DNA of 10,663 bases from Pirellulaceae bacterium (GTDB lineage: Bacteria; Planctomycetota; Planctomycetia; Pirellulales; Pirellulaceae), in contig JADLDX010000389.1 of NCBI GenBank assembly GCA_020846515.1, positions 1 through 10,663 of the forward strand, written 5' to 3'. Positions 1 to 6,747 of this stretch are shown here, piece by piece. Below the pieces are notes generated by a model. It did no database searches. It had not been told where the DNA came from and was given only the letters and a program-made list of their open reading frames with translations. Each line of letters begins with the position of its first letter. Position 1 is the first letter of the stretch. Position numbers and translations under genes: made by a program.

Positions 1-203
1 CAAGAACGTGCTTGCAGATACTCATCCGATACAACCACCGGTAAACCCATGCGTGGTGATTTCAAAGCCCGCTCACCCAATTCGTCGTATACCTGGCGAT
101 ACACAGCTCCCGTAGCAATAGCCACCGATCGAGTCACACAGTCGCCGGCCAACCCAACAAAACCGCAAGCCGCTCGTCCGCCATCGTTCCAAATGAATTC
201 CAT
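1..203 (-). CDS. Conserved hypothetical protein, N-terminal part (runs off the left edge)
   Basis: The reverse strand is open from an ATG at 203-201 to the window edge, giving 67 codons with no stop. The protein begins MEFIWNDGGRAACGFVGLAG and continues with DCVTRSVAIATGAVYRQVYDELG. I recognise the WNDGGR...GDCVxRxxAIATG opening from small conserved hypothetical proteins of bacteria and phages, but I know no assigned function. The invariant-looking Cys in GDCV at the start of a predicted helix resembles the Cys-helix arrangement of papain-like folds; that is only a structural hint. The start is well supported: CCCTCC at 211-216 reads GGAGGG on this strand, 7 nt before the ATG, an optimal Shine-Dalgarno and rare in this window. 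The C-terminal part is outside the window, so length and catalytic residues cannot be judged. Confidence 0.72.
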   Translation of the reverse strand, partial: MEFIWNDGGRAACGFVGLAGDCVTRSVAIATGAVYRQVYDELGERALKSPRMGLPVVVSDEYLQARS

Positions 204-210
204 ATCGAGA

Positions 211-216
211 CCCTCC
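211..216 (-). promoter_or_regulatory. Shine-Dalgarno site of the left-edge gene
   Basis: GGAGGG on the minus strand lies 7 nt upstream of the ATG at 203. It fixes the start of an otherwise truncated gene. Confidence 0.65.
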
Positions 217-280
217 GGTCTTTCAGGATATCGATTTGGTCAAACTTGCGTTAGCCCCGGTACTGGGCGCTGCGTAGCAG

Positions 281-346
281 TCAGAACTAACCCTCCCGCT
301 GCGTAGCAGTGGGAGGGTCGACTGGCGTCAGCCCAGTCGGGGAGGG
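281..346 (+). repeat. Hairpin repeat module, forward copy
   Basis: The module starts with ACTAACCCTCCC and contains two hairpins. Hairpin 1 pairs 290-302 with 306-318: a 13 bp stem (ACCCTCCC arm, one G-T pair) around a 3-nt GTA loop. Hairpin 2 pairs CGACTGG at 319-325 with CCAGTCG at 333-339, and is followed by GGGGAGGG. The same order of parts recurs in inverted orientation at 409-487. The stretch CTGCGTAGCAG also occurs once more just upstream, at 270-280. No coding signal was seen here. Confidence 0.7.
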
Positions 347-408
347 GGCCTCCCGTGCTAACCAAAGCTCGAAGCGCTTCGCTGCTAACTCGTCTGTGCG
401 GCGTACAT

Positions 409-487
409 ACCCTCCCCGAAAAAACAGGCTGCAGTAGCGCCTGTTTTTTCGACCCTCCCGGGCGCTGCGCTGGGAGGGTTAGTCTAC
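409..487 (-). repeat. Hairpin repeat module, inverted copy
   Basis: Read on the minus strand from 487, this begins GTAGACTAACCCTCCC. Hairpin 1 pairs 470-479 with 452-461, with arms ACCCTCCC and GGGAGGGT. Next come GGTCGA, a second hairpin (439-451 with 417-429) and GGGGAGGG. The order matches the forward copy at 281-346, but hairpin 2 has a different sequence. The TAG stop of the upstream gene (486-484) lies inside the GTAGACTAACCC edge, so the element may supply the stop codon. The 62 bp between the modules (347-408) hold the palindrome GAAGCGCTTC (371-380) and no gene. Confidence 0.68.
417..451 (-). terminator. Intrinsic terminator after the 484-2001 gene
   Basis: CGAAAAAACAGGC at 417-429 pairs perfectly with GCCTGTTTTTTCG at 439-451 around a 9-nt loop. 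The symmetrical A6/T6 runs would work in either direction. On the minus strand it lies about 33 nt past the stop codon at 484. Confidence 0.65.
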
Positions 488-2001
488 ACTTGCGCGGTGG
501 GGTAGACGTTGTAGATATCGGCCGTGGGTATGATGGGTTTGGCTGGTATTTCTTTGGTAATGGCTTTGGGTCGTTTGAAGCCGAAGAAACCACGCCGTTG
601 AATCGTCTCGGCGACTTCGCGCGGCACGTGATCGATCCAGCTGGTATCGCCGCTCTCGATCATGCGCAGCACTTCGCGTGAAAACGTATTCAAGCAGTTG
701 GGATTGTAGTTATGCAATTGCTCAATACATCCCTTGTCAACCAAATACTGATACAGCTTCCGCAGTTCAGGTGCGACTTGCAAGTTCTCGACGGTGGTCA
801 ATTCACCCGTCGCGCGATCCAGCAGGGGATAGATGTACAGTTTCAGATCGTTCTTAAACAGACGGCCAAAGGACTCTAGAATGCCACCATCCAGAGCCGT
901 GTAGTACTTGTGATCAAACAGATCACATAAACTGGCCGCACCCATGGTGATACCAATTTTCTTCTTGGTATAGCGAGCCAGGTAAGCCGCCAGGCGATAG
1001 TACTCGAAGTAGTCCGAGATCAGCACGGTCATCCCGCCAGCAGCCAGCAGATCAACGCGCGCCATAAAGTCACGTAGATCGATGTCACCGGCCATCTGTA
1101 GATTGTGCATGGTGATTTCAGCTAACGAGACAACTTGATCGTCGGCTACTTCTGGTTCACGACAGAACTTGTCGTAGGCCGCGCTGAGCATATCGACGTT
1201 GACGTTGGTGAGTGGTCGGAAACTACCACGCTCAACTAGAATCGGCCGCTTGTACAGCACTTCAGAGGGCTGAAGCACTTCGCCCTTGGCTGAAAACATG
1301 GCTGCGTTGCTCAGTCCCAGTTGCACCAACCGCAGACTCATGACTCGATTGTCAACATGCCGAAAAGCGATACCTGAGAACTCGATCATGTCGATTTCGA
1401 TGCGACGAGTACTCAGATTATCCAGTAGTGATTCAATTAGTTGTTCAGGTTCGTGATTCAGAAAGAATGCGCCATATAGCAGGTTTACGCCCACAATACC
1501 TAGCGCTTCTTGCTGTAATGCGTTTTCAGTGTCCAGCATGCGCACATGCAGGATAATTTGACTATCTTGATCACGAGGATGCGCCTGGAAACGTACGCCC
1601 ATCCAACCATGACAATCATTGGTGCCTTTAAAATTGCGTGCGGATACCGTATCGGCGAATACAAAAAAGGCCGTGGTATCGCCGCGGCTTTCACGCAGTC
1701 GCTCGATATTCAGACCATGTTCATGGTCCAGCATATCTTCCAAGCGTTGTCGGCAAACATAACGTTCACACTTGCCGTAAATCGCATCGCTGACCGACAT
1801 ATCGTAAGCCGACATGCTCTTAGCGATCGTTCCCGCCGCCCCACCAACGCGAAAGAACCAGCGCACCACTTCTTGCCCAGCGCCTATTTCGGCAAACGAT
1901 CCGTATCGGCGTGGATCCAGGTTAATCTGCAGAGCTTTGCGTTCTGTGTTCGGCCGTTCCGATATGGAACGTTCCGTAACTACACGTTCAATCAAACTCA
2001 T
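484..2001 (-). CDS. Conserved protein of unknown function (about 505 aa)
   Basis: This is a soluble-looking 505-aa protein with no signal peptide or membrane segment. The core starts at about residue 28 (LDPRRYGSFAEIGAGQEVVR). It then shows FFRVGGAAGTIAKSMSAYDM (49-68), FVFADTVSARNF (about 114-125), GWMGVRFQ, HVRMLDTENALQQEALGIVG, and a later GGMTVLISDYFEYYRLAAYL. I recognise it as a family spread across many bacterial phyla. From memory its members carry conflicting automatic names (TonB-dependent receptor, nicotinate-nucleotide adenylyltransferase); neither fits what is visible, since there is no barrel and no HxGH motif. No function is assigned here. Residues 5-21 hold four ER pairs at exact five-residue spacing, an apparent tandem expansion before the core. 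The start is the only Met ahead of the core. A G-rich stretch just upstream is at best a weak ribosome site. Downstream is a hairpin module with a terminator. Confidence 0.88.
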   Translation of the reverse strand: MSLIERVVTERSISERPNTERKALQINLDPRRYGSFAEIGAGQEVVRWFFRVGGAAGTIAKSMSAYDMSVSDAIYGKCERYVCRQRLEDMLDHEHGLNIERLRESRGDTTAFFVFADTVSARNFKGTNDCHGWMGVRFQAHPRDQDSQIILHVRMLDTENALQQEALGIVGVNLLYGAFFLNHEPEQLIESLLDNLSTRRIEIDMIEFSGIAFRHVDNRVMSLRLVQLGLSNAAMFSAKGEVLQPSEVLYKRPILVERGSFRPLTNVNVDMLSAAYDKFCREPEVADDQVVSLAEITMHNLQMAGDIDLRDFMARVDLLAAGGMTVLISDYFEYYRLAAYLARYTKKKIGITMGAASLCDLFDHKYYTALDGGILESFGRLFKNDLKLYIYPLLDRATGELTTVENLQVAPELRKLYQYLVDKGCIEQLHNYNPNCLNTFSREVLRMIESGDTSWIDHVPREVAETIQRRGFFGFKRPKAITKEIPAKPIIPTADIYNVYPTAQV

Positions 2002-2014
2002 GGCCCCCCCAAAG

Positions 2015-2053
2015 GATCAAACGATTGATCTTTGTCGAAAAATAATTCGACAA
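2015..2053 (-). promoter_or_regulatory. Two small inverted repeats upstream of the 484-2001 gene (possible operator or leader)
   Basis: TTGTCGAA (2032-2039) and TTCGACAA (2046-2053) form a perfect 8 bp inverted repeat with a 6-nt AT spacer, ending about 30 bp before the start codon. Closer in, GATCAA (2015-2020) and TTGATC (2025-2030) form a 6 bp inverted repeat with a 4-nt spacer. Both could bind a dimeric regulator or fold in the leader. I see no convincing -35/-10 pair. Confidence 0.3.
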
Positions 2054-2176
2054 TGTTTGAAACTATGGGTCGCAAAGTCAGCTTAGGGCGGAGTAACGCA
2101 GCGCACTATCAATCGAAAAATGTTTCCCAGCCATCACATTCGGAGAGGCCGTAACATTGCGAATAGCCGTCAGTTA

Positions 2177-2256
2177 GAAGCGGAACGGCGCAAGCCGTCC
2201 GGTACCGACGTTGATTTGCTACGAAACTCACCGTACGGCTTGCGCCGTTACGCTAC
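2177..2256. repeat. Inverted pair of REP-like hairpins after the sulfatase gene
   Basis: AACGGCGCAAGCCGT (2184-2198) is perfectly inverted at 2235-2249. Each arm is itself a small hairpin: ACGGC, loop GCAA, GCCGT. The right arm, read on the minus strand from 2256, begins GTAGCGTA before the stem. The left arm matches it in 20 of 22 positions, with GAAG in place of GTAG. A GTAG foot before a short palindrome is the hallmark of REP elements, and two facing copies make a BIME-like unit. The pair starts about 10 bp past the sulfatase stop at 2267 and may also terminate its transcript. The remaining 2002-2266 bases hold no gene. Confidence 0.65.
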
Positions 2257-2266
2257 AAATCTCCGT

Positions 2267-3763
2267 TTAGCGGATCTTTTGATCGGGCAAGCGGCTCTGA
2301 ATTCCTTCGTCCAGCGGCATACGATCGCTTTCGGAGGTCAGACCTTCGGCAGCCAGTAGAGCCGTGAGCTGCTGTTCAAGCTCGGCGCGTCGACTGGCGT
2401 AAGCGGGGTCGCCAGAGAGATTGCGGAGCTCTTGCGGATCTTTTTGCAAATCGTACAACTCGACTAGATGTTTGTCGGGCGAGCCATCGCCGTGCGGATA
2501 CCGCATGAGTTTCCAGCGATCGGTGCGGATGGCGCGAACGTTGGGCGTATAAGGAAACTGTTTTTCGTAGTTGTATTCGTAGAACCAGGCCTTGCGCCAA
2601 TTGGCATCGCCAGCATTGACCATTTGCCGCCATGACCGACCTTGGATCGATGGCAACGGCGCTGCCGCACAGAGATCGAGAACGCTCGGCGCAATGTCGA
2701 TGGTCAACACCTGCTCGGGAACAACTTTACCGCGGGGCAATCCAGGTCCTCGTGCCACGATGGGAATACGAATACTCGGTTCGTGTGCCGTGCGTTTGTC
2801 GACCATACCATGCTCGCCCTCCAGCAGGCCATTATCGCCCATGAAGAGGACCAGCGTGTTATCCAGTTGCCCAGTCGATCGGAGATACTCCAGCATGCGT
2901 CCCACGCTATCATCGACCGACAGCACGGTACCCCAGTACCCATGTACCATGTTCTCAAAATCTTTGACTGCTTCGGGGCGAGTGTCAGGAAAGGTCTTGC
3001 GCCAGTCGAACAAAGGACCGTAAATACCGTGCCACGTAGTCAGCCGCTGCCGTATCCACTCCGGCTTGCCATCTAACTTGAATGCGCTGGCAGGGTAGGG
3101 TACGCGAACTTCATCAAAGACGTGCTGGTACTTCTGCTCAGGCGTGTAGAAGCTGTGTGGTGCTTTATGGCCCATGCACAAGGCCCAAGGTTTCGAACGA
3201 TCACGTTGCTTCAGCCAGTCGATAGCCAGGTCGGTGACCACTGTGGTGTAATAGCCGGGTATCGCTTGGGCACCAGCGCCTTGGATGTTCCATTCTGTAT
3301 CGAAGTACTTGCCTTGACCTTTATGCGTCGCGAACCAATCGAAACCGGGACGCGGAGCATCATTATCTTCACCCATATGCCACTTGCCCACATAGCCCGT
3401 GACATAGCCGCTTTCGCGTAAGCGACCCGGCCAATGTGGCAAGCGGCCAGGCAGTTCCGTGAAGTTATCGCGCACGCCATGTCGATGCGCGTACAGCCCA
3501 CTCAAGATACTTGCTCGACTGGGCGAACACAGCGAAGTCGTACAGAAGGCATTGGCAAACCTGACACCCTCGCCGGCCAATCGATCGATATTGGGTGTCT
3601 TGACGTGCGCCGAGCCATAACAGCCCAGCGCATCTGGTCGCAGATCATCGCACAAAATGTAAAGGACATTGGGTCGATCGGCAGCCCACAAGCGGTCGGT
3701 GGCCACAACCATTACGCCAAGTAAGCCAACCACCAACAGACTACGTTTGAAATGCTCGAACAT
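2267..3763 (-). CDS. Exported type I (formylglycine) sulfatase
   Basis: This enzyme would hydrolyse sulfate esters, probably on sulfated polysaccharide fragments in the periplasm or outside. The substrate cannot be read from sequence. From the ATG at 3763 the protein has 498 aa. It opens with a clean signal peptide: MFEHFKRS, a hydrophobic core [13 protein letters not shown], and probable cleavage near residue 27. The active-site motif CSPSR begins at Cys79, the residue that FGE-type enzymes convert to formylglycine. Metal and active-site residues are present: Asp39/Asp40 (CDD), Lys127 and His129 (GKWH), His199, Asp310/Asn311 (GDNG) and Lys323. The length is normal for a complete sulfatase. 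An in-frame ATG at 3826 would add 21 residues before the signal peptide, so I prefer 3763. Neither start has a Shine-Dalgarno. The gene is 179 bp downstream of the Rrf2 gene on the same strand. Confidence 0.92.
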   Translation of the reverse strand: MFEHFKRSLLVVGLLGVMVVATDRLWAADRPNVLYILCDDLRPDALGCYGSAHVKTPNIDRLAGEGVRFANAFCTTSLCSPSRASILSGLYAHRHGVRDNFTELPGRLPHWPGRLRESGYVTGYVGKWHMGEDNDAPRPGFDWFATHKGQGKYFDTEWNIQGAGAQAIPGYYTTVVTDLAIDWLKQRDRSKPWALCMGHKAPHSFYTPEQKYQHVFDEVRVPYPASAFKLDGKPEWIRQRLTTWHGIYGPLFDWRKTFPDTRPEAVKDFENMVHGYWGTVLSVDDSVGRMLEYLRSTGQLDNTLVLFMGDNGLLEGEHGMVDKRTAHEPSIRIPIVARGPGLPRGKVVPEQVLTIDIAPSVLDLCAAAPLPSIQGRSWRQMVNAGDANWRKAWFYEYNYEKQFPYTPNVRAIRTDRWKLMRYPHGDGSPDKHLVELYDLQKDPQELRNLSGDPAYASRRAELEQQLTALLAAEGLTSESDRMPLDEGIQSRLPDQKIR

Positions 3764-3827
3764 GATAGGGGTTAGTCCGCTTAAGCGATGAAACTGTGCC
3801 AGCCAAATTTCTCTGTGCCGCACCATG

Positions 3828-3857
3828 TAAACAGGTGAATACTTATTCTAAACAGGT
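3828..3857 (-). promoter_or_regulatory. Operator-like block and probable promoter of the sulfatase gene
   Basis: On the plus strand, TAAACAGGT (3828-3836) is repeated exactly at 3849-3857, 21 bp away (two helical turns). The 12 bp between them, GAATACTTATTC (3837-3848), are an inverted repeat with 5 bp arms. On the minus strand the block contains TAGAAT (3850-3845), a five-of-six match to a -10 box. A weak TTACCC lies 18 bp further upstream as a possible -35. A regulator bound here would cover the -10 and the start site. The adjacent Rrf2 gene is the natural candidate regulator, but that is inference. Confidence 0.5.
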
Positions 3858-3941
3858 CGGCGGCCATCGGGTAACGCGTCGGTCAGCTTACGCCATGTCG
3901 CTTTAGTTACATCGCCAAGTTTGGGGGGAAGGTGCCACTGT

Positions 3942-4382
3942 TTAACTGGAGGTGCGACTTGCTCGACCTTCACACAGTGGAACACTGGGATTGGTCGACT
4001 TGAGTAGAGCTTCCATAGTTACGCCTGCAAAAGCGGCTTCAGTCGCCGCGTAAGCTCGGTCCAACTCAGCATGCAAAGGGCACAATTGCTTGTGAGCCTT
4101 CAATCCTAATGGGCAACTGCGTATCCGTTCCAAAGGCGATACCGCCGAGACCACATCCAGAATGGTTAACTCAGCAGGCGTCTTTTGCAGTTCATATCCG
4201 CCACCCGGGCCTGGTCGCGATGCGATCAACCCCACGCGCGCCAGATCTTGCAGCACGCGCGTGAGATAACGCCGCGGCACTTTGGTGCGTTCTGCCAACA
4301 CGTCGGCTGACAAACATTTTTCCGGTTGAACGCTCAAGCAGGTTACAGCCCGCAGAGCGTACTCGGCAGTCATCGACAGCAT
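3942..4382 (-). CDS. Rrf2-family transcriptional regulator
   Basis: This 146-aa protein has the family's typical start, [12 protein letters not shown], and normal length. A winged helix-turn-helix covers about residues 22-65: [20 protein letters not shown] as the helical part and a wing at PGPGGGYEL. The C-terminal sensor loop reads CPLG...LCPLH. Its cysteines at residues 90 and 101 and His104 match the outer positions of the usual three-Cys iron-sulfur site, but the middle Cys is absent (KAHKQL lies between). It may therefore hold an atypical cluster or sense by thiol chemistry. A GTG two codons upstream (4388) is an alternative start. It follows trpD by about 80 bp on the same strand but has its own promoter-like -10, and it precedes the sulfatase, whose promoter carries operator-like repeats. 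The regulated genes are unknown. Confidence 0.88.
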   Translation of the reverse strand: MLSMTAEYALRAVTCLSVQPEKCLSADVLAERTKVPRRYLTRVLQDLARVGLIASRPGPGGGYELQKTPAELTILDVVSAVSPLERIRSCPLGLKAHKQLCPLHAELDRAYAATEAAFAGVTMEALLKSTNPSVPLCEGRASRTSS

Positions 4383-4432
4383 GTGCACTCGGCCATTGGA
4401 AAAGCAGTGAAATCCTACACCATTATGTGCAA

Positions 4433-4438
4433 ATTATA
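4433..4438 (-). promoter_or_regulatory. Probable -10 box of the Rrf2 gene
   Basis: A perfect TATAAT on the minus strand lies 50 bp before the ATG at 4382. A TTGACA overlapping the trpD stop (4464-4459) is 21 bp upstream, longer than the usual 17 bp spacing, so the -35 is uncertain. TTAT and ATAA flank the start-site region as a weak inverted repeat, which could suit autoregulation. Confidence 0.4.
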
Positions 4439-4461
4439 ACTCAAATCCGTCGAGCCTGGTG

Positions 4462-5481
4462 TCAACTGGCTGTCAGGCGGCCCAATCGCTTGATCAGATC
4501 ACTGGCCGCGCCGGTGTCGATCGCTTCGGCCGCCAGTTGGCAACACACGCGTAGATCAGCACTCAGGCCCGCCAGCCATAAGCCTGCTGCGGCGTTGATC
4601 AGCACGGCATCTCGACATGGTCCAGGACGACCGCTGAGCGATTCTCGAATGCAAGCCGCACTGCTGGCTGGACTGTCGGCAAAAATTCCAGCTCGATTTT
4701 GAGGCTGCAGGCCAAAGTCCTGTGGTTGCCAAACGATGGTTTGTATCGGGCCACCAGTTACCTCCAAGGCCATCGTCGGATACTCGAGGCTGACTTCGTC
4801 CACGCCATCTTGCCCACGCACGACGATCGAATGGTCGGTGCCAAGCTGCTGCAGGGCATCGGCCAACTTTGTTTGTAGCGTTTCTGAGCCCACGCCCAAG
4901 ACCTGGCGATTCGCCGAGGCCGGATTACATAGCGGCCCCAGGCGATTGAAGATCGTGGGCCCGGTGATGCGTTTGCGAACTTCCGCGACATGTTTCATGG
5001 CCGGATGAAATCGAGGCGCAAAGCAGAAGCAGAGCTTTAATTCGACCAGACAGCGTTGGATGACATCGGGGGTCGCGTCGAGATTGATACCCAGTTCGGC
5101 CAATACATCCGCTGAACCAGTACTGCTGGTGATCTTTCGATTGCCATGTTTGGCGACTGGCACACCGGCGGCGGCAATGACAATGGCGGCAGCCGTACTG
5201 ATGTTAAACGTCTGTGAACCATCGCCACCGGTGCCACAAGTATCAAGAACCACGGGAAAGTCGCTATGGATTTTGACCATAGCCCGGCGCATGGCACTGG
5301 CCGCACCGACCAAATCCTCGGCTGTTTCACCTTTTTCTTGCAAGGTCACCAGAAAGCCATGCATGTCAGCTTCGGAAGCACGACCGGACAGCATGCTATC
5401 GATAACATCTTCCATCAATGGACGGGGAATAGCGGCCTGGCTGGCGAGCTTTTCGAGGGCTTGAGCAATTGGTGTAGTCAT
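4462..5481 (-). CDS. trpD: Anthranilate phosphoribosyltransferase
   Basis: TrpD joins anthranilate to PRPP to make phosphoribosylanthranilate, the second committed step of tryptophan synthesis, in the cytoplasm as a homodimer. The 339-aa product has the usual full length and all diagnostic motifs: the PRPP loop CGTGGDGSQTFNIST (82-96), KHGNR (111-115), STGSADVLAELGI (120-132), GPLCNP (182-187) and the metal-binding DGVDE (225-229). An open upstream extension to 5592 adds 37 residues without family similarity. The ATG at 5481 gives the expected N-terminus (MTTPIAQALEKL) and is chosen, although no Shine-Dalgarno precedes it. No other trp gene is next to it. The neighbours are an Rrf2 gene downstream and a divergent nucleoside-hydrolase gene 142 bp away, in keeping with dispersed trp genes in planctomycetes. 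Confidence 0.96.
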   Translation of the reverse strand: MTTPIAQALEKLASQAAIPRPLMEDVIDSMLSGRASEADMHGFLVTLQEKGETAEDLVGAASAMRRAMVKIHSDFPVVLDTCGTGGDGSQTFNISTAAAIVIAAAGVPVAKHGNRKITSSTGSADVLAELGINLDATPDVIQRCLVELKLCFCFAPRFHPAMKHVAEVRKRITGPTIFNRLGPLCNPASANRQVLGVGSETLQTKLADALQQLGTDHSIVVRGQDGVDEVSLEYPTMALEVTGGPIQTIVWQPQDFGLQPQNRAGIFADSPASSAACIRESLSGRPGPCRDAVLINAAAGLWLAGLSADLRVCCQLAAEAIDTGAASDLIKRLGRLTAS

Positions 5482-5623
5482 GAAATGTATCGTAGTGTTG
5501 GCATGAGGCTGGGAAAAGGGCGTGAATGCCCGGTTGCGGTGGTTGGCAATCGGTTTCAGAATACAGCGTGCAGCGCGTAAAGAACGACACACTCACGGAC
5601 GCTTGACAAGAAATCCCATTGCT

Positions 5624-6568
5624 ATGGCCCGGAAAATCATTATCGACTGCGATCCAGGCATCGACGACGCAGTTGCTCTCGCGTTGGCCCTCTTCGATCC
5701 GCGGCTGGAGGTTTTGGCCGTGACCGCCTGTGCAGGTACCGTCGATGGAGAGCGAAGCACCCAGAATCTGCTATCGATCATCGAACGCTTGGACCCACCG
5801 CGCATGCCACGCATCGGCGCCGCCTTGGATCCGGAGGAGGGTGCTGCCGTTGCCAATGCCACGCTCCTGCATGGCGAAGACGGGCTAGGCAATGCACGCT
5901 GGGCACCGACCTCTCGGCAGCACGTTATGCCTGCCGATAAATTAATCGCTGAACACCTGCGGGCTCATCCGGGTGAAATCACGTTGGTATGCACAGGACC
6001 ACTCAGCGGACTGGCGAAACTGATGGCGCGCGACCCGGCTGCTTTGTCGCTGATCGACCGCGTGATCATCGCTGGCGGCTCCACCACGGCCAATGGTGAC
6101 GTCACTGCTGTGGCGGAATTTAATATGCACTTCGATCCTCTGGCCGCTCAATCCGTGCTGCACTCGCCCACGACTAAGTCGCTGATCCCTCTGGAAGTAT
6201 CCGGCCGATTAACTTTCGGTTGGGACCTAATGGAGCAGTTGCCAGCCAAGTACTCGAAAGCCGGCGCGGTGATGCATGCTATTCTGCCGCATTTATTTCG
6301 CACATCGCGACAATATCTGGCTCAAGAAACCATATCGCTGCAGGCCGTTCTACCGCTGCTGATGCTGCTGGAACCGATTTTGTTTGAAACCGAAGAGATG
6401 GTGGCCGATGTCGAAACCACCGGCGATTTGACTCGCGGCATGCTAGTCTTCGACCGCCGCGCCGCCAGACCGGCTCGGGCGACCATGGAAGTTGCCACCA
6501 ACATCGATGTCGATGCCGCGCGAGACGCGCTGCTGAACATGCTCAAGTTCGCTGGGCAAGTCGAGTAA
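5624..6568 (+). CDS. Inosine/uridine-preferring nucleoside hydrolase family protein, active site altered
   Basis: Family members split nucleosides into ribose and base with a bound calcium ion. This 314-aa protein has the family length and the N-terminal calcium motif DCDPGIDDAVAL (8-19, Asp10 and Asp15). It also has HGEDGLG (83-89), TGPLSGLA (124-131) and the ribose-binding AEFN (164-167). However, the C-terminal HDPLA-type motif, which gives the catalytic His and the fourth calcium ligand, reads SLQAVLPLLMLLEP. By spacing to the conserved EP, His and Asp correspond to Gln240 and Ala241. The usual Asn in the first loop (GNV) reads GTV. The activity is therefore uncertain: a diverged enzyme or a non-catalytic relative. 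The start at MARKIIIDCDPG is fixed by the family; the open frame reaches back to 5522 but the extension overlaps the divergent intergenic region. No clear ribosome site was seen. Confidence 0.88.
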   Translation: MARKIIIDCDPGIDDAVALALALFDPRLEVLAVTACAGTVDGERSTQNLLSIIERLDPPRMPRIGAALDPEEGAAVANATLLHGEDGLGNARWAPTSRQHVMPADKLIAEHLRAHPGEITLVCTGPLSGLAKLMARDPAALSLIDRVIIAGGSTTANGDVTAVAEFNMHFDPLAAQSVLHSPTTKSLIPLEVSGRLTFGWDLMEQLPAKYSKAGAVMHAILPHLFRTSRQYLAQETISLQAVLPLLMLLEPILFETEEMVADVETTGDLTRGMLVFDRRAARPARATMEVATNIDVDAARDALLNMLKFAGQVE

Positions 6569-6572
6569 TACC

Positions 6573-6660
6573 GTAGACGTGTCGCTCCGCGACTCGTCAT
6601 TATCGATTTGTTTTCAACGTTCAGATAACGATCGACCGAGTCGCGGAGCGACTCGGCTAC
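6573..6660. repeat. BIME-like unit 1 (two facing REP-like hairpins)
   Basis: Two REP-like units face each other, at 6573-6596 on plus and 6660-6637 on minus. Each reads GTAG, 4 nt, then a palindromic stem around loop TCC with arms (C)GAGTCGC and GCGACTCG; the plus unit has two mismatches to the minus unit. The 16 bp cores 6581-6596 and 6637-6652 are perfectly complementary. The spacer contains GATTTGTTTTCA, shared with unit 2. The unit starts 4 bp after the nucleoside-hydrolase stop and could act as a bidirectional terminator. Confidence 0.75.
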
Positions 6661-6745
6661 GTGGACGAATCGCTCCGCGACTCGTCGTCAATGATTTGTT
6701 TTCATAGAAGAGATAAGCAGCCGAGTCGCGGAGCGACTCGGCTAC
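6661..6745. repeat. BIME-like unit 2, directly repeated copy
   Basis: This is a second, directly adjacent copy of the same arrangement. Plus-strand REP-like unit 6661-6684 (GTGG in place of GTAG, and GAATCGC in its arm) faces minus-strand unit 6745-6722, which is identical to the minus unit of copy 1. The spacer shares GATTTGTTTTCA and AGATAA with unit 1 but differs elsewhere. The 88 and 85 bp lengths show an almost exact tandem duplication that has since drifted. Confidence 0.75.
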
Positions 6746-6747
6746 GA

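Noticed and set aside
1546..2028. Plus-strand frame opposite the 505-aa protein
   Set aside because: The minus-strand frame is longer, conserved and clearly coding. This one has no recognisable motif.
4459..4464. TTGACA (minus strand) as a firm -35 for the Rrf2 gene
   Set aside because: It lies 21 bp from the TATAAT and overlaps the trpD stop codon. The spacing is too long to assert a complete promoter.
5482..5592. N-terminal extension of TrpD to the upstream start
   Set aside because: The added 37 residues lack similarity to TrpD, and the ATG at 5481 gives the normal length and N-terminus.
5522..5623. N-terminal extension of the nucleoside-hydrolase gene
   Set aside because: Residues before MARKIIIDCDPG are Arg-rich and not part of the family, which begins just before the DxDPGxDD motif.
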